64,000 bases of DNA from Mermis nigrescens (GCA_036768485.1 JAVLUZ010000656.1:62001-126000), one strand, 5' to 3'; positions 1 to 13,500 are shown, counted from the first letter of the stretch. Notes: generated by a model not told the origin, from the sequence alone. Program-made: numbers and translations.

Positions 1-328
1 GCCATTTCGGTTGGTGGTTTTTCCATTGTAGACCATTTTATATCCTTCTCCAATATCTTTCGCCTTCGCTCCAACCCACTTCGTCTCTTGGACACAGGTG
101 AAGTCGACGCGCCGGCGTTTCAGTACGTCTGTTAGTTCTCGGCTGCGACCCGTGAGAGTGCCAATGTTGATCGTCGCTAGTCGGATAGGTTGGACTAGCT
201 TCTTTAGCCCACTCCGTCCTTGAGCAGGTAGCCCTCGCCCATTTGTCACGTCGTCCAGGCGAAGACGGCGCGCGTCGCCTACGGGGTACGCCCTAGCATG
301 ACGTGTAAAATTTTGATGTGAATGCATG
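1..328 (-). CDS. LINE ORF2 N-terminus: AP-type endonuclease domain (partial, runs off left edge)
   Basis: On the minus strand an open frame runs from a Met codon near 328 to the window edge without a stop. It reads as the start of a non-LTR retrotransposon endonuclease (EEP/APE fold, as in RTE- or CR1-like 'craniofacial development protein 2-like' ORFs). Visible hallmarks are the motif ATINIGTLTGRS, with the Asn of the first active-site block, and VDFTCVQETKW, with the catalytic Glu, about 30 residues apart as usual for the family. This endonuclease would nick target DNA to prime reverse transcription. The RT part must lie left of the window. No host gene is implied. The LINE type is inferred; the endonuclease call is fairly secure. 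Confidence 0.75.
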
Positions 329-618
<290 letters not shown>

Positions 619-860
619 AATATACTTGGCCACCCTTTTTTCTTATATGTTCTTCACAGCGAGTGCGAAATTTCTGCCCCCCCCTCACAGCTATAACGGC
701 ACACATCTGAGAGGTGCGGTTTTTTTTAAAGGTAGATAATAAAAAAACTTAGTGCCCCCATTTTTTTTCTTGTTTACACTCAATACCGAGTGCGTCGTGA
801 GTGTGTAAAGTTTACACCAAAAATTCAAATAATTTGCGGAGGGCCAATTTTTTTTAAAAA

Positions 861-1788
861 ATGTTTTCCCTAATTAGTAGGTTACGAATCTGGTCTTAAA
901 ATTTCTTTACACTCATTGATTGTTGCACAGGAGTGTAAACTAGACGGTTTTTTACAGTTTTCGTGTGCAAGAGCATATCTAACTCAGTTTTACATTCTAT
1001 GCAGTCTGATTGGTCTCAAAAGGTAGACGGTCAAAAAATCTAGGAACGACTTTTTTTAAATTTTTTTCAAAAAGTAATATTTTCGAATTTAGAGGCGGTT
1101 TATTGTAAAGAGTCTGGGACAAAAAACTTTCTTCCCTGCCATATTCTCCACTTGGTAGACAAAACGTGGTAACTACCCTTAAAATGTGCCTCGTCTTAAG
1201 CGCTACACGTCAAAATTTATTTTGTTTCTTTACAATCAATATTGCGTTATTAGTGCAAGTGTAAACTTTACACTGAAAAAATTTTTTCCACCCATAGCGT
1301 CGTGGATGATGAATTTTTTAAAAAATGTTTTCCCTAATTAGTAGGTTACGAATCTGGTCTTAAAATTTCTTTACACTCATTGGTTGTTGCACAGGAGTGT
1401 AAATTAGACGGTTTTTTACTGTTTTCATGTGCAAGAGCATATCTAACTCAGTTTTACATTCTATGCAGTCTGATTGGTTTCAAAAGGTAGACGGTTATAA
1501 AATCTAGGACAAACTTTTTTTATTTTTTCTTAAAAAGTAATACTTTCGAATTTAGAGGCGGTTTATTGTAAAGAGTCTGAGACAAAAAATATTTTTTCCC
1601 TGCCATATTCTCCACTTAGTAGAAAAAACGTGGTAACTACCTTTAAAATCTGCCTCGTGTTAAGCGCTACACGTCAAAATTTATTTTGTTTCTTTACAAT
1701 CAATATTGCGTTATTAGTGCAGGTGTAAACTTTACACTGAAAAAATTTTTCACACCCAGAGCGTCGTGGATGATGAATTTTTTAATGT
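861..1788. repeat. Two tandem copies of a 464-bp unit rich in TGTAAA/TTTACA
   Basis: The block starting ATGTTTTCCCTAATTAG at 861 recurs at 1325 with only scattered differences. The following stretch (CGTCAAAATTTATT, then CGTCGTGGATGATG) also repeats at the same 464-bp offset. A third, much diverged start follows after 1780. The unit contains several TTTACACT and TGTAAAC motifs in both orientations. It has no credible ORF. It is a short tandem array or part of an unknown noncoding element. Confidence 0.85.
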
Positions 1789-2125
1789 TCTCTGTGAGGT
1801 TAGAATAACGAATCTGACCTTCAAACTTTTCTACAATCAATACACAGTACCAGGGATTCAAACTTTACACTCTAGTGGATGAGTAAAAAAACAGATTTTG
1901 TCCAAGATTTCTCTGCCAACTTTTTCGGTTATGAATTAAGATAATTTATATAGATAAAAATAAAGTAACTTTTAAGGGCTACACGTCGAAACAAACCGCG
2001 TTTAAAAAAATGTAATATTGAGTTGTTTATGGGGGTGTAAAGTTCGAAATCTGAGGTGTAAAATGGGCGAAAAAAACAGGTTTTTTTCGTATTTAATTGG
2101 TAAATCATATCAAATATTTTGCGGA
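1789..2125. repeat. Diverged continuation of the TGTAAA-rich repeat
   Basis: Shares the phrases GTCGTGGATGATGAATTTTT and ACGAATCTGACC with the preceding array but is no longer a clean copy. No gene is seen. Confidence 0.45.
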
Positions 2126-2126
2126 A

Positions 2127-2500
2127 CATAAGTTTGGCACATACAAACGTACTACAATCAAAGGGCTACAAACTGGCCCAAGCCGAATTTATTTACACTC
2201 AATGGGGCGTTCAGTTCAGATTTTTAAAGTTTACAATGTGGTGGACAGCGAAAAATACGTGTTTGTCCATATTTTTGTTCGCCACCCCTTAAAAAGTACT
2301 TTATTTTTATCCTATTCGACCTCTCCCGACTTCTTCACTTCATATTTTTGTTCGCCACCCCTTAGAAAGTACTTTATTTTTATCCTATTCGACCTCTCCC
2401 GACTTCTGAACAGAGAAAGTTAAGTGTAAATAAATTCGGTTTGGGCCAGTTTGTAGCCCGTTGATTGTAGTACGTTTGTAACTTATGTTTGTAAACTTTA
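2127..2500. repeat. Inverted repeat (about 75-bp arms) around a 73-bp tandem duplication
   Basis: The left arm (about 2127-2205) and right arm (about 2418-2500) are near-perfect reverse complements, sharing CGTACTACAATCAA and GGGCTACAAACTGGCCCAA. Between them a 73-bp unit beginning CATATTTTTGTTCGCC at 2268 is repeated at 2341. The overlapping short ORFs are by-products. It is probably a foldback MITE remnant. Confidence 0.75.
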
Positions 2501-4229
2501 CACTGAAAAAATTTTTTGGGAAAAAAATCGGTTTGGGTTTTTTTTGAAACAGATGAAAAAAAACCGATTGATTGCCCCAGATGTGCATTCTTGTGCTCAA
2601 TTTCCATGCGCACGTACACGACCGTTAAGCGCAACGCTTAAGCGAGTCGCCCGGGACCACCTTCCCCTAAAAATTATCATATTTTTAATTCCTTTCCCAC
2701 ACATATTTTCAATCAAAATCCGGGATAGGAAAATGGGCACTCGGGCTTAATGCGACTTGAGTACAAATTGGTATGTGTGTTATCATATCTTACGTGTTTT
2801 AAAAGATCATATGTGTGTGCCTCAAATTTGTGCCTGTCTCGTTTGTACATACCTTTACCGTAAGCTTTTGCCCATAGGCCTATTGTCGTATTCATAGATC
2901 CTTTTCATATCTCTTGGTTCGTGTTGTTACGCCTCTTTTTCCGCGTCAGTTAAAACTGCGTGCGAGCGCAGTTTTGACGGCACTTTAAGATTTTACATTT
3001 TACAATTAGCTTTTGAGCCTGAGAGCCTCTCCGCCAGCTTCCGCGCTGAGCGTATCTTTTTTCCTTTTCGTCGCCGTACGTGAGCAGACTCCGTACGTGC
3101 CTTTTTATCTGCTAGGCTGCAGAACTCGTCGTGTTTGTGCAAATTGGCATCAGTTGTTGTATGCCTTTGGCAGGGCTTTGTGCCCTTGTTTAGTAATATT
3201 GTTTGATTTTATCCGATTAGCGTAACACGACGGTCAGCAGCATGTATCCTCCATGCTGTCGCTTTTTAATTGCTTCATAATTTTTCTGTCGAAAAAATAT
3301 TGTAAAAATTAATTATTTAATTAACGGTTGAATTTCCGTGCTGTTGAATTCTGTCCTTGTGCTACACTATACTTAGGAACCCTTAATATTTTCAAGCACC
3401 GGAATTCGGTCCAAAACAAATTAATTAATAATCTTTTTGAGCCCTCAATCAGGTTTCCGGGGAACTTACTTTAATTAGGTACTTAATCTCAAAGGGGTTA
3501 AATAAGTAAGTTTCACTAGGTGCGTGCGTAGAGGGACGGGCTACCTTGAATAGGCTGGGCCGCTTACCCCCCCCCCCCCCGAATCGCCGGCTGGTGATCG
3601 ACCTCCTAAAAAGGGCGAGAACCCCCGTGTGAGCGCATAAGCTTGAGATTATGGTTAAGTAAGCGAAGTGAACGTAGCTTGAGTCTACGTTAACACATCT
3701 GATATTTACTTGTCCTTGGGCCATTGTGGAGACTTAATTTTTTCATAAATGTTGATCGTAATATCAGAATTACGAATCCGACTGAAATTTTCTTTGAACT
3801 CTGTGGTTGTGTAAAGTTTAACTGCCTATTAACTCAACTCTTGTTCTAGAGTATTGCGGAAGCTTAATTTTTTCAAAATGTTCTACGTAAAATCAGAATT
3901 GAGAATCTGACTATTAGTTTTCTCTACACCTAGTAGTTGTGTGAAGTTTGCACTAATCATTTGTTGTTAAATGTAGTTTATACTACAAATTTATTTTACT
4001 TCCAAATCTGAGCGTTAGTGTTCCTTACACTTGATATTTGCGTAGAGTTAATGCTGAAAAACTTTGATCTGTTAAAATAATGTAAGGTTGTCTTGTTTGA
4101 AAAGGATAATGCTGATGTTAAGAACATTATTGTTTTCCGTGTTCTTGGACTGCTGTCATTATAATGGCATGTTACTGTATGTGTTTACTGACTGATTTTC
4201 TCAAATCATACTAATTAAAAGTGGGGTAC
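2501..4229. other. Intergenic, no gene seen; 14-bp C run at 3567-3580
   Basis: Only short, unconvincing ORFs (for example 3013-3225) are present. The stretch 3720-4060 has diverged phrases of the TGTAAA/TTTACA repeat type. The C homopolymer at 3567-3580 is the only other notable item. Confidence 0.5.
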
Positions 4230-4231
4230 TA

Positions 4232-5119
<888 letters not shown>

Positions 5120-5229
5120 AGCTTATGCATGGCAAAGCTGGATTATTTCAATTTGTATTATTTTAACAGCCCCATGTGTTCTATTTCATTAAGTATTTAT
5201 TCAAAGAGCAGCAGAGCATTAATTAGAAC

Positions 5230-5275
5230 TATAGTCTATTTCGCGAAACCTTGTGCATGGAAATCAATTTCGCGC
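5230..5275. mobile_element. One-ended fragment of the TATAGTCTGTTTCA MITE family
   Basis: TATAGTCTATTTCGCGAAACC followed by TTGTGCATGGAAATCAATTT matches the ends of the MITEs at 19453 and 19928. The partner end is missing. Confidence 0.55.
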
Positions 5276-5312
5276 ACGTATCCTTTTGCACAACAAAAAT
5301 TTTAAAAAAAGA

Positions 5313-5450
5313 AAGGCCCGCCCCGCCCCGCAAAATTTCTAGAAAATAAAGCCCGCCCCACCAGCCGTGTGATCCCGCCCCGCAAAAAGCCCGCGCGGGC
5401 CGGCGGGGCGGGCCGACCCGCCCCGCGCAGGGCTCTTCTATGGGCGGCGA
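5313..5450. mobile_element. Remnant with CCCGCC subterminal repeats
   Basis: A GC-rich island of repeated CCCGCCCCGC and its complement ends in CGCAGGGCTCTTCTA. In style it matches the repeat-rich ends of the hAT elements elsewhere in the window, but only one end is present. The stretch 5451-6456 contains no gene I can support. Confidence 0.45.
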
Positions 5451-6456
5451 TCCAGAGTGCCACGGGTGTGCTTGTGGTTCATTGGACGGTGTCTAGCATA
5501 CATGGACAGCAGCCGAATTTCAGGTCTGAGTGGTGAAAAAGTGGCAAAAATAAGAAAAATTATAAAAAATTCAATTCTGGTGGTCCATCAAATTATCGGG
5601 GGATCTATGTAAAAACCCACGTCGTCCACACATGGTGCCCAGGCTAATGTTTATTTTTTCAAAAGATTGCTCGCTGTTATTTATCGATTTATACACATGT
5701 ATCCGAGAGGAATGTTTTTGAAATAGTAGAGGAAGCAAGTTTGTGCTGTATCTATTTGTGTATGAGTATACTTATAAAAAATCAATATTTTCTTGACAAA
5801 CTAATAGTACTTTCCTTTTGTAGCAATGTTTTTTTAAACTTCGTGCTCATCTGCCATTTATGTAGGTCGGTAATTTTTTAGGTATACATACCTCCACACA
5901 GGTACATATGCGATGATTATAAAACTGCTAACTACGAGTATTTTAGGCGCAAACCATTCAACTTTGTGCTTTTTGCTAGTAATATTCGGCGATTTCAAAA
6001 CTCACTGCTAAGTATGCACATATGTACGTATGCATTTTAGGTGCAAGCCGTACGCAACGTATTCAGTCTGTTCGAAACGCCTTTTTACATATTCTATACC
6101 GCTACAGTGATAAAAAATAGCCTTTATATTTTGGCATGCCTGGTCTGGATTCCCGAAATCGTCAAACACGTAAGCGGTAAAAGCAACAATCAGTGCTTAT
6201 CTTGTCACTTCAATCATATGCCATTGGATGGATCCATTGTCGGTCAGAACGCTCAGAAAAACAAAAGTTACATGACTGATGGTCTCTATGGTAATTTGGT
6301 GCATAGGCGAACAATCAGATCGTGGCATTAAGCGATATCTTATCGAGAAGTTGGGATTAGAGTTATCTGGACTGTACAGAAACACAGATTACTGTCTCAA
6401 TATTAATTTTAATAGAGACATGCATTGTCGTAATTTTTTACTTTTCAATTGATGTG

Positions 6457-6620
6457 CAGGCACGTAGCTGGCCGTCCTATTTTGGAGGGAACAACACCAA
6501 TTTTGGGGGGACTTAGCCCAAAAAGGCCAAAAATAGCCCAAAATAACGTTTGAAAAGTCCGATTTTTCTGAATTTTGGGGAGTTCGAACCCCACCCATTC
6601 CCCCCAGAGATACATACCTG
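6457..6620. mobile_element. hAT-type MITE, family 2 (164 bp)
   Basis: Starts CAGGCACGTAGCTGG, ends ATACATACCTG, and is flanked by the 8-bp duplication TTGATGTG. Three further copies lie at 7847, 45925 and 63663. An 8-bp target duplication and CAG-starting termini are the signature of the hAT superfamily. Noncoding. Confidence 0.85.
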
Positions 6621-7431
6621 TTGATGTGTAGGTTTATTATGACATGGTGGAAATTATGTTAGGTCGCTCGGTATACCTATATATTCAATTGTGTACACCA
6701 AATCACTGTGTTGTGTTGTGTGTGTACCCACGTTCTTATAAAAATGTGTTACTATGATAAGTATATGTAGGTATAGACAGGCCCGTAATCACGGGGAGGC
6801 GGGGGCCGCTCCCCCGAAAGAAGAAAAAATGTTTCTGCTCTCAAGGGAAAATGGAAAATTGGTGAAGTGAGTCTTAAACACCACCAAAACAGGTTTTTAG
6901 CGTTAAACTCAAAATTTTCCGGCGCTTTGCGCCAGATTTATTGTTTATGTATAGTTTTGTCTTCTAAACCGCTAAAAACCGCTCAAATTTGAGTTAGACA
7001 TAAAGAGAATGTCAGGTTTTTCCGGCGCCGTGCACCGGATTCATTAATCAACTATAGTTTTTGCCTTCTAGTTCACTCAAAACAGCTCAAATTTGAGTTA
7101 TGACAAGTGATGTAAAAGATCATCTGGATCTGATCTTTTTATCCAGATTCAGATCCAGATCCAGATAATCTGGATCTGGTTATTTTCTGATCTGGTTATC
7201 TGATCTGGATCTGGATCTGCCAGAAAATCAGAACCCAATCTTTATCTGGATCTGGATCTGTTTAGTCAAGTTATATCTGGTTAAACAGATCAGAAAGTTA
7301 TTTTTGCGCGATGGTATTCTTTCTGTTTTACGATTTGCTGTAGGTAGGTTATCTAAGTAGATGTAGCCTTACGTGCACGTGGGGTGGGGATTGGTCTGCT
7401 GGGGGTTTTGACCCCCCAGACCCGTGCTGAC

Positions 7432-7696
7432 CATACGTGGGCAGCAAGAAAATTCTGGGGGGGTGCAAGATTTTTTTGAAGGTCGAAAAATGGCCTTAAA
7501 AATGGTGGTATGGCGATAAAAACACCATTTTTCGACGTTTCTCATCAAGCACTATCCATTGGCATCAAAAAATTGCGGAAAAAACGAAAAAAATTTTCAA
7601 AAATTGAATTCTGGGGGGTATTTTGATTTCTGGGGGGGGTATTTTGGTTTCTGGGGGGGTGCATACCCCCACCCAAACCCCCCACGCCCAGGTGTG
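7432..7696. mobile_element. hAT-type MITE, family 1, nested
   Basis: Ends CATACGTGGGCAGC and GCCCAGGTGTG are imperfect inverted repeats. The exact 8-bp duplication GTGCTGAC lies on each side. G-rich and C-rich runs in the right part translate into spurious ORFs. It is inserted in the ATCTGG-type hAT element. Confidence 0.88.
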
Positions 7697-7846
7697 GTGC
7701 TGACCCCCCCAGAATGACCAAAAAGTGCCGCTAACCCTCCCATAATTTTTTGTTTTTAGAAAAATTTTTAAAGCTCTGCAGAAAAGTAACTTAAGTGATA
7801 AAAATGTATTGAAGGTTGTTTTTTCCACATAAATGATTATCAGAAT

Positions 7847-8011
7847 CAGGCACGTAGCTGTGGGGGGAATGGGAGGGGTCCGGCCGGACCCCAACATCCA
7901 GAAAAAACCGGAAAAATAGGACTTTTTACACGTTATTTTGTGCTATTTTTGGCTTAGACCCCCAAAATTGTTATTGGTCCCCCCAGAATAGGAGGGCCAG
8001 CTACGTGCCTG
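7847..8011. mobile_element. hAT-type MITE, family 2, nested
   Basis: Perfect 14-bp ends CAGGCACGTAGCTG and CAGCTACGTGCCTG, with exact duplication ATCAGAAT. This is the best-preserved copy of family 2 in the window. Confidence 0.9.
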
Positions 8012-9222
8012 ATCAGAATTGACCTTTGAGAGACTTTCTTGCCTAAAAATGGGTAAATTCTGATTTTTTTCGAAAAATTTTTGTTGAAAAAGTTGTTTCA
8101 GTGGATGCGCGACATTGAGGAACGTCTAAAAACAATGGTTTTAGTGCCCATGGGCCATTTTTATCGCTTTTTTTATGTTAAAAAATGTGACCTTGACCCC
8201 TCAGAATTTCTATGCTGAACATGTACATATGGTTTTAGTAGGTGCATCTGTCATTTTTCATGAATTTTAACAGTGTTTTTCTTTGTTGAATTAAAATTAA
8301 GCAGGATTCTTCATAGTATTGCATTTTGTGTTGTTAGGTAATGTATCGTTTGTGTTAAAAAAATTGCATTCGTAATTTGGATTAATGTTTTTGTAAAAAG
8401 CAGACTACACTGTCTTTTGGTTGACGCATGCCGCCCATTGGTACAAGTCTAAACTTGTGAGCTTTTACTTTTTAGACAATTTTTACTGATGTCATTCTTA
8501 TGTAAAAGCTCTAAAATTCAAATTTTCCTCGGCTCTGCCCCAGACCCCTCTGGGGGAGCTGATATATTAGTCCCGCCACCCGAGACCACCCAATCCATGT
8601 GGGCTCGGGGACTTTACGCCCTCCTTTTTAGCAATACAAATTGCTGCACAAAAAATATTTTTATCTGGATCTGGATCTTTTAAAGTTTTGATCTGGCAAA
8701 ACGATCTGGATCTGGATCTGCCAGAAAATCTGAATTCGATCTTTATCTGGATCCGGATCTGGGTAAAAATCTGGATCTTTTACATCACTAGATGACACGG
8801 GAAACATGAAATTTTTCCGGCACTTCGTGCCGTATTTATTGATTATATATGTTTTTTGTCTTCTAGCCCACTCAAAACCGCTCAAATTCAGCTTGACATG
8901 CAGAATATGTCAAATCTTTCGGCGCTTCGCGCCGAATTATTCATTATCTGCATTTTTTCTCTGTAAAGCAAAATGATTAAATAAGGCAAGAGATGAGAAA
9001 GGATTCGTCGATTAAGTGTTGAGATATCACCTTGAATGATAAATTTGCTGTATGTATCAATATGAAATAGATTAAAAAATTCTTCAAAATTTTCTTGAAA
9101 TTTTTCTTCATCATCGTACATATACAGCTCGCCGAGATTCCCTCAAAACTGCCTTTATTTCCGCTCATCTCCTAACTGTTTTCGAGATATTTAACCTCAA
9201 AAATATCCTCCCCCTCCAAAAT

Positions 9223-9400
9223 TATAGTCTGTTTTACACAACTTCGGTCATAAGTTTTAAAACTAAACTATCGCCGACAATAAACTGACAGATTGCTATT
9301 GTAGCATTGATCTTATATATGTATAGTTATCGTGGCCCTCGGCTTGATGTCGATGGAGATTCTTAGAATTTATGCACGAAGTTATGTGAAACAGACTATA
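9223..9400. mobile_element. MITE of the TATAGTCTGTTTCA family
   Basis: TATAGTCTGTTTTACA at the left and TGTGAAACAGACTATA at the right form terminal inverted repeats. A TA target, hence Tc1/mariner type, is likely but not certain. Noncoding. Confidence 0.7.
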
Positions 9401-9483
9401 AATCCTGGGTACGGGCGTGGGTATAGGGATTGCTCATGCTTAGATGCAGGTATACCTGCGTATGTGTATTAATACGTACAGTG

Positions 9484-10615
9484 TGTAAATGTAGGGGTTC
9501 GCACCATACGTGGGCAGCAAGAAATTTCTGGGGGGGGGGGTGCAAGATTTTTTTAAGGTCAAAAAATGGCCTTAAAAACGATGGTATGGTGATAAAAACA
9601 CCATTTTTCGACGTTTCTCATCAAGCACTATCCATTGGCATCAAAAAATTGCGAAAAAAGCGAAAAAAATTTTCAAAAATTGAATTCTGGGGAGGGGTAT
9701 TTTGATTTCTGGGGGGGGTATTTTGGTTTTCTGGGGGGGTGCATACCCCCAAACCCCCCCCACGCCCAGGTGTGGTTCGCACTGCGCCTACGCGGTCGAC
9801 GTAGATACGAACCGGCCTGACATTTGCTTTCGGGACTTACTTACGTAGGTACCTAACTGCTCTTAGCGCTGGCCCCGATCATGTAGTCGATAACAACTTC
9901 GATCTTCTGGACCCTTGTAGACCTACGGCTTCGACTCCCTCAGTCCTAATATTGCTGACCGCACTTTCGTCGGGAGTCTTAGCAGCTATGCCCTAGATCC
10001 TAGAGTACCTACCTAAATCCCGGAATTGCCGCGAGGTCAGTTGACCTATCTCAACTCAACTCAAGTTGATGAATTAACTTGTTTTCAAAGTTTACACTTG
10101 ATTCGAAATGTTTTGGTTCCTAATGTGGTTCCTAATGTACGTAGCACTTTGAAATTTGAAAACAACATCAACGAGCTCTAAACTGATCAATCATCATAAA
10201 TAATTAAATAAGATTTTCAGCTAATTTTCGGGTTGATGAAAGAATATTGAATTTCCAGTAAAATACACAATCAAAAATATTCACCTTTCCTCTCCACCAA
10301 AATCAAAGAAATCCTCGACGAATGAATAGCCGGCCTAACTCACCCTCGGTATAGTTAACCCCTGGGTGGGTTTTATATTTTATTCAGATATATACACACG
10401 GCGGATGCCGGGAAGCAAAAACAAAAGTCGCTAACGATAAAATAAACCAAACGGCGACTTCGTCGAAACACAACTCTAACTAACATCCCGTCATGGGATC
10501 AATACAGTAAAACGAAAGTTTAAGACAAATTAAGATTAGACAAAATTACTTTTAATTTAAATCGAAGCTTCTAGAATACGACAAGCGGTAATCAAGTAAA
10601 ACAATTACTATCATA
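9484..10615 (-). mobile_element. Truncated LTR, same family as the solo LTR at 24641
   Basis: Begins TGTAAATGTAGGGG and follows the solo LTR at 24641-25699 through many shared phrases (TTAGCGCTGGCCCCGATC, CCTAATATTGCTG, GGTCAGTTGACCTATCTCAA). Similarity stops near 10615, so its other end, the U3 start in minus orientation, is missing. A family-1 MITE interrupts it at 9505-9774. Confidence 0.8.
9505..9774. mobile_element. hAT-type MITE, family 1, inside the truncated LTR
   Basis: Ends CATACGTGGGCAGC and GCCCAGGTGTG are flanked by the exact 8-bp duplication GTTCGCAC. Removing it restores similarity of the host LTR to its relative at 24641, which confirms the boundaries. Confidence 0.9.
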
Positions 10616-10642
10616 TAGAGAGCGGTAGCTCTCTATATATAT

Positions 10643-11400
10643 GTTTGACTCGCTATGTTTTGCATTAGCGGGGTTTTTTAATTTCTAACGTCGATAAAAT
10701 CCTTGGCTTTGATCGTATTCAAATAATTTTTGGAGGATCAGTTGTTCTAACCAGATCCCATTGCAGGTTTAAATTTTTTTTCTCAAGTTTAAAATTGCCG
10801 TTTTTATTCAAGGGTGAATTTCGAATTTTGAGAAAAATGTGGTCGGGGTCTGCTCCTGGTGGTATGGACAGAAACTGTTGAAATTTTTTTATGAACCATT
10901 CTAAGAAAAAAAGTCGAGACGTCCCCTTGGAAATTTTTTTAAAAGTCGAATTCAAGGAATGAAACCGATTTTAAAATTACGAAAAAATTGAATTTTTCTC
11001 ACAAAAAGATTTATAGTCGTGTGATACCTCATTGTGTTCGTCTAAAAGAATTACATCTAACTGTAAAATATTAGATTTTTTTATCAAATGTGACGTAATT
11101 AAATTACATTTTAACCTTTGGAAAAAGTGTAAATTTCAAGACTTTGTCGTTTATTTCAGGATTTTCAGCGATAACAAGTATTTTTTATTTTGTTTTTATG
11201 TTGCTCTAATTAATAACAATCGTTTTCATGCTGAAATTATGATTATTAATTTCTTCTTATTAAATCATTTGCATATGCAAATCGGAAAAGAAATTAAAGT
11301 TCTTTTTCGTATGTACACCATCATCTTGTTTGTATCATATGAAAATTACCTATTACTGTACAATTTTAATTCATAGTTTTGAGTTTGTATTGCTTTAAAA
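10643..11400. repeat. Noncoding dispersed repeat, copy 1
   Basis: Starts GTTTGACTCGCTATG. Its first 440 bp are almost identical to 12271-12715. The full length matches the more diverged 12716-13500 (shared phrases: GATTTTCAGCGAT, GATACCTCATT, CATATGCAAATCG). AT-rich, with no coding signal. Confidence 0.8.
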
Positions 11401-11437
11401 AAAGAAAAAGAATTAAGGATTTTTCGGAAGTCAACAA

Positions 11438-11545
11438 TTGATATTTTATTTCGTTGCGCGAAGATCGATAAGATTGACATTTTATTTCGTTGTGCGAAGA
11501 TCGATAATATTGACATTGTATTTCGTTGCGCGAAGATAGATAAGA
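11438..11545. repeat. Three tandem copies of a 36-bp unit
   Basis: Unit TTGACATTTTATTTCGTTG followed by CGCGAAGATCGATAAGA, starting at 11438, 11474 and 11510 with a few mismatches. The stretch 11546-12270 holds no supported gene. Confidence 0.85.
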
Positions 11546-12270
11546 AAGGACTCGTTTGTTAAACGATATTATGAAAAAAGTATGTAGGTATGTAGGTAAC
11601 CGATGTATCTACTTATGTAGCAAGTGTATCGATATGGTTAAGGAAGCAGCACTACCGCACAGAAAATTGTGCAATATTTCTAATCTTTCCATTATGTGAT
11701 TATGTTATCACACGCGTGTCATTCATAATTATTTTAATTTGTCATAATAGTCAATACTGTGTCGAATTGAAATGAATTGAATTCACGTAAAATTACGATT
11801 CTGCAGAATTGAATCTTCAAAAATTGCGCTTCGATTGCATTTTTTATGAAGGAGAATTTTTTCGCAGCTTTTTGGTAAAATGCGCGAAAACAGAAAATGG
11901 AAATGATGGATAAAAACGTAGTAATAAAGGAAAAGATGAGCGATAAGGCGAAATGAAAAAGATCAGGAAACAAAGATTCGCCGAATTTGTTTTGATATGC
12001 TAGCCATTTCTTAAAACTTTCTTTTAATTGTATTACAGCAAATTTTAATGTCATGTGCTATGAATATGTAGGTAAGTTTCATCCTACTAATATCATTAGG
12101 TCAATTACGGTAAGCTTAAGTCGTGTGTAGGGAAGGTATAGCTGAATTGGTTCTTTAATTATTTAGAGTCGTGAAATATAAGTTTAAATTTCATTATTGA
12201 ATTATTTATTCAGCGACGAGGTATACTGATGGTTACCAATAATCAAATTAACTTAATACCTACGTGTTTG

Positions 12271-12715
12271 GTTTGACTCGCTATGTTTTGCATTAGCGGG
12301 GTTTTTTAATTTCTAACGTCGATAAAATCCTTGGCTTTGATCGTATTCAAATAATTTTTGGAGGATCAGTTGTTCTAACCAGATCCCATTGCAGGTTTAA
12401 ATTTTTTTTCTCAAGTTTAAAATTGCCGTTTTTATTCAAGGGTGAATTTCGAATTTTGAGAAAAATGTGGTCGGGGGTCTGCTCCTGGTGGTATGGACAG
12501 AAACTGTTGAAATTTTTTTATGAACCATTCTAAGAAAAAAGTCGAGACGTCCCCTTGGAAATTTTTTTAAAAGTCGAATTCAAGGAATGAAACCGATTTT
12601 AAAATTACGAAAAAATTGAATTTTTCTCACAAAAAGATTTATAGTCGTGTGATACCTCATTGTGTTCGTCTAAAAGAATTACATCTAACTGTAAAATATT
12701 AGATTTTTTTATCAA
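12271..12715. repeat. Noncoding dispersed repeat, copy 2 (recent duplicate)
   Basis: Nearly identical to 10643-11085, with only a few single-base or indel differences, and 1,628 bp away in the same orientation. It is cut off at 12715, where a third, older copy starts. Confidence 0.88.
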
Positions 12716-13500
12716 GTGTTCCTATGTTTTCAATTGCCACTTTTTTTCGGTTATTTCTGTAATAAAATCTTTGGATTTGATCGTATTTTGATGATTTTTT
12801 TCAGGATCGATAGTACTAACCAGACCATACTGCCATTTTCAAAGATTTTTGCTTATCATCAAAATTTACATTTTAATTCAAGTGCAAATTTCAAAGTTTG
12901 CAAAAAAGCTGCCACGCTCTTGCAAGTGAACTAATGGATAAAAAATGTACAAATTCTTTTTATGAACCCTCCGAAGAAAAAAAGTCAACACGTGTGCTTG
13001 GAAATTTTTTTTAAACTCAAATTGAAGGAATCAAATCGAATTTAAAATTGCGGAAAAAATGAATTTTTTTAGTTTTTTATATCTAGTCATGTGATACCTC
13101 ATTCTGTTCGCCATGAAAAGTTACATCTAATCGTAGAATATTAGATTTTTTAATCAAATGTGACGCGAATGATTTGCATTTATGTCTAGTGAAAAATTTT
13201 AAATTTTAAGATTTTGCCATTTATTTCAAGATTTTCAGCGATGACCAGACTTTTTTATGTTGTTTTTATGTTATTCTAGTTAGTAGCAATCGTCCTGATG
13301 TTGAACTTAAAATTTTTAATTTGTTGGTGATAAATTATTTGAATATGCAAATCGCGGGAGGAATTACAGTTCTCTTACCTGTAAACAGGTTCACCTTGTT
13401 GTATTATGCATCAATCGATAGAGCGTTTAAAACTACATATTGTCTCAAAATTTTAAGTCACAATTTTGAGTTTGGAATGTTTAGTCGTATAATTTAAATC
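12716..13500. repeat. Noncoding dispersed repeat, copy 3 (diverged)
   Basis: Aligns colinearly with copy 1 but with many substitutions. It is placed head-to-tail right behind copy 2, so the family may be partly tandem. Confidence 0.65.

Larger units (their letters stand above)
7106..8789. mobile_element. Non-autonomous hAT element with ATCTGG subterminal repeats
   Basis: Termini AGTGATGTAAAAGATC and its reverse complement lie at the two ends, flanked by TTATGACA and AGATGACA (6 of 8 match, so a decayed duplication). Both ends carry many copies of GATCTGGATCTG. The interior has no transposase. Two MITEs are nested inside (7432-7696 and 7847-8011). It was presumably mobilised by a hAT transposase encoded elsewhere. 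Confidence 0.75.

Noticed and set aside
2097..2634. Overlapping ORFs on both strands
   Set aside because: They span the inverted repeat and the 73-bp tandem duplication; composition follows the repeat.
3013..3225. 70-codon plus-strand ORF
   Set aside because: Has no recognisable domain or context and sits in unremarkable intergenic DNA.
6041..6331. 96-codon ORF with some ordinary-looking composition
   Set aside because: It has no ATG at its start, no recognised domain, and no splice context. Could be chance; not called.
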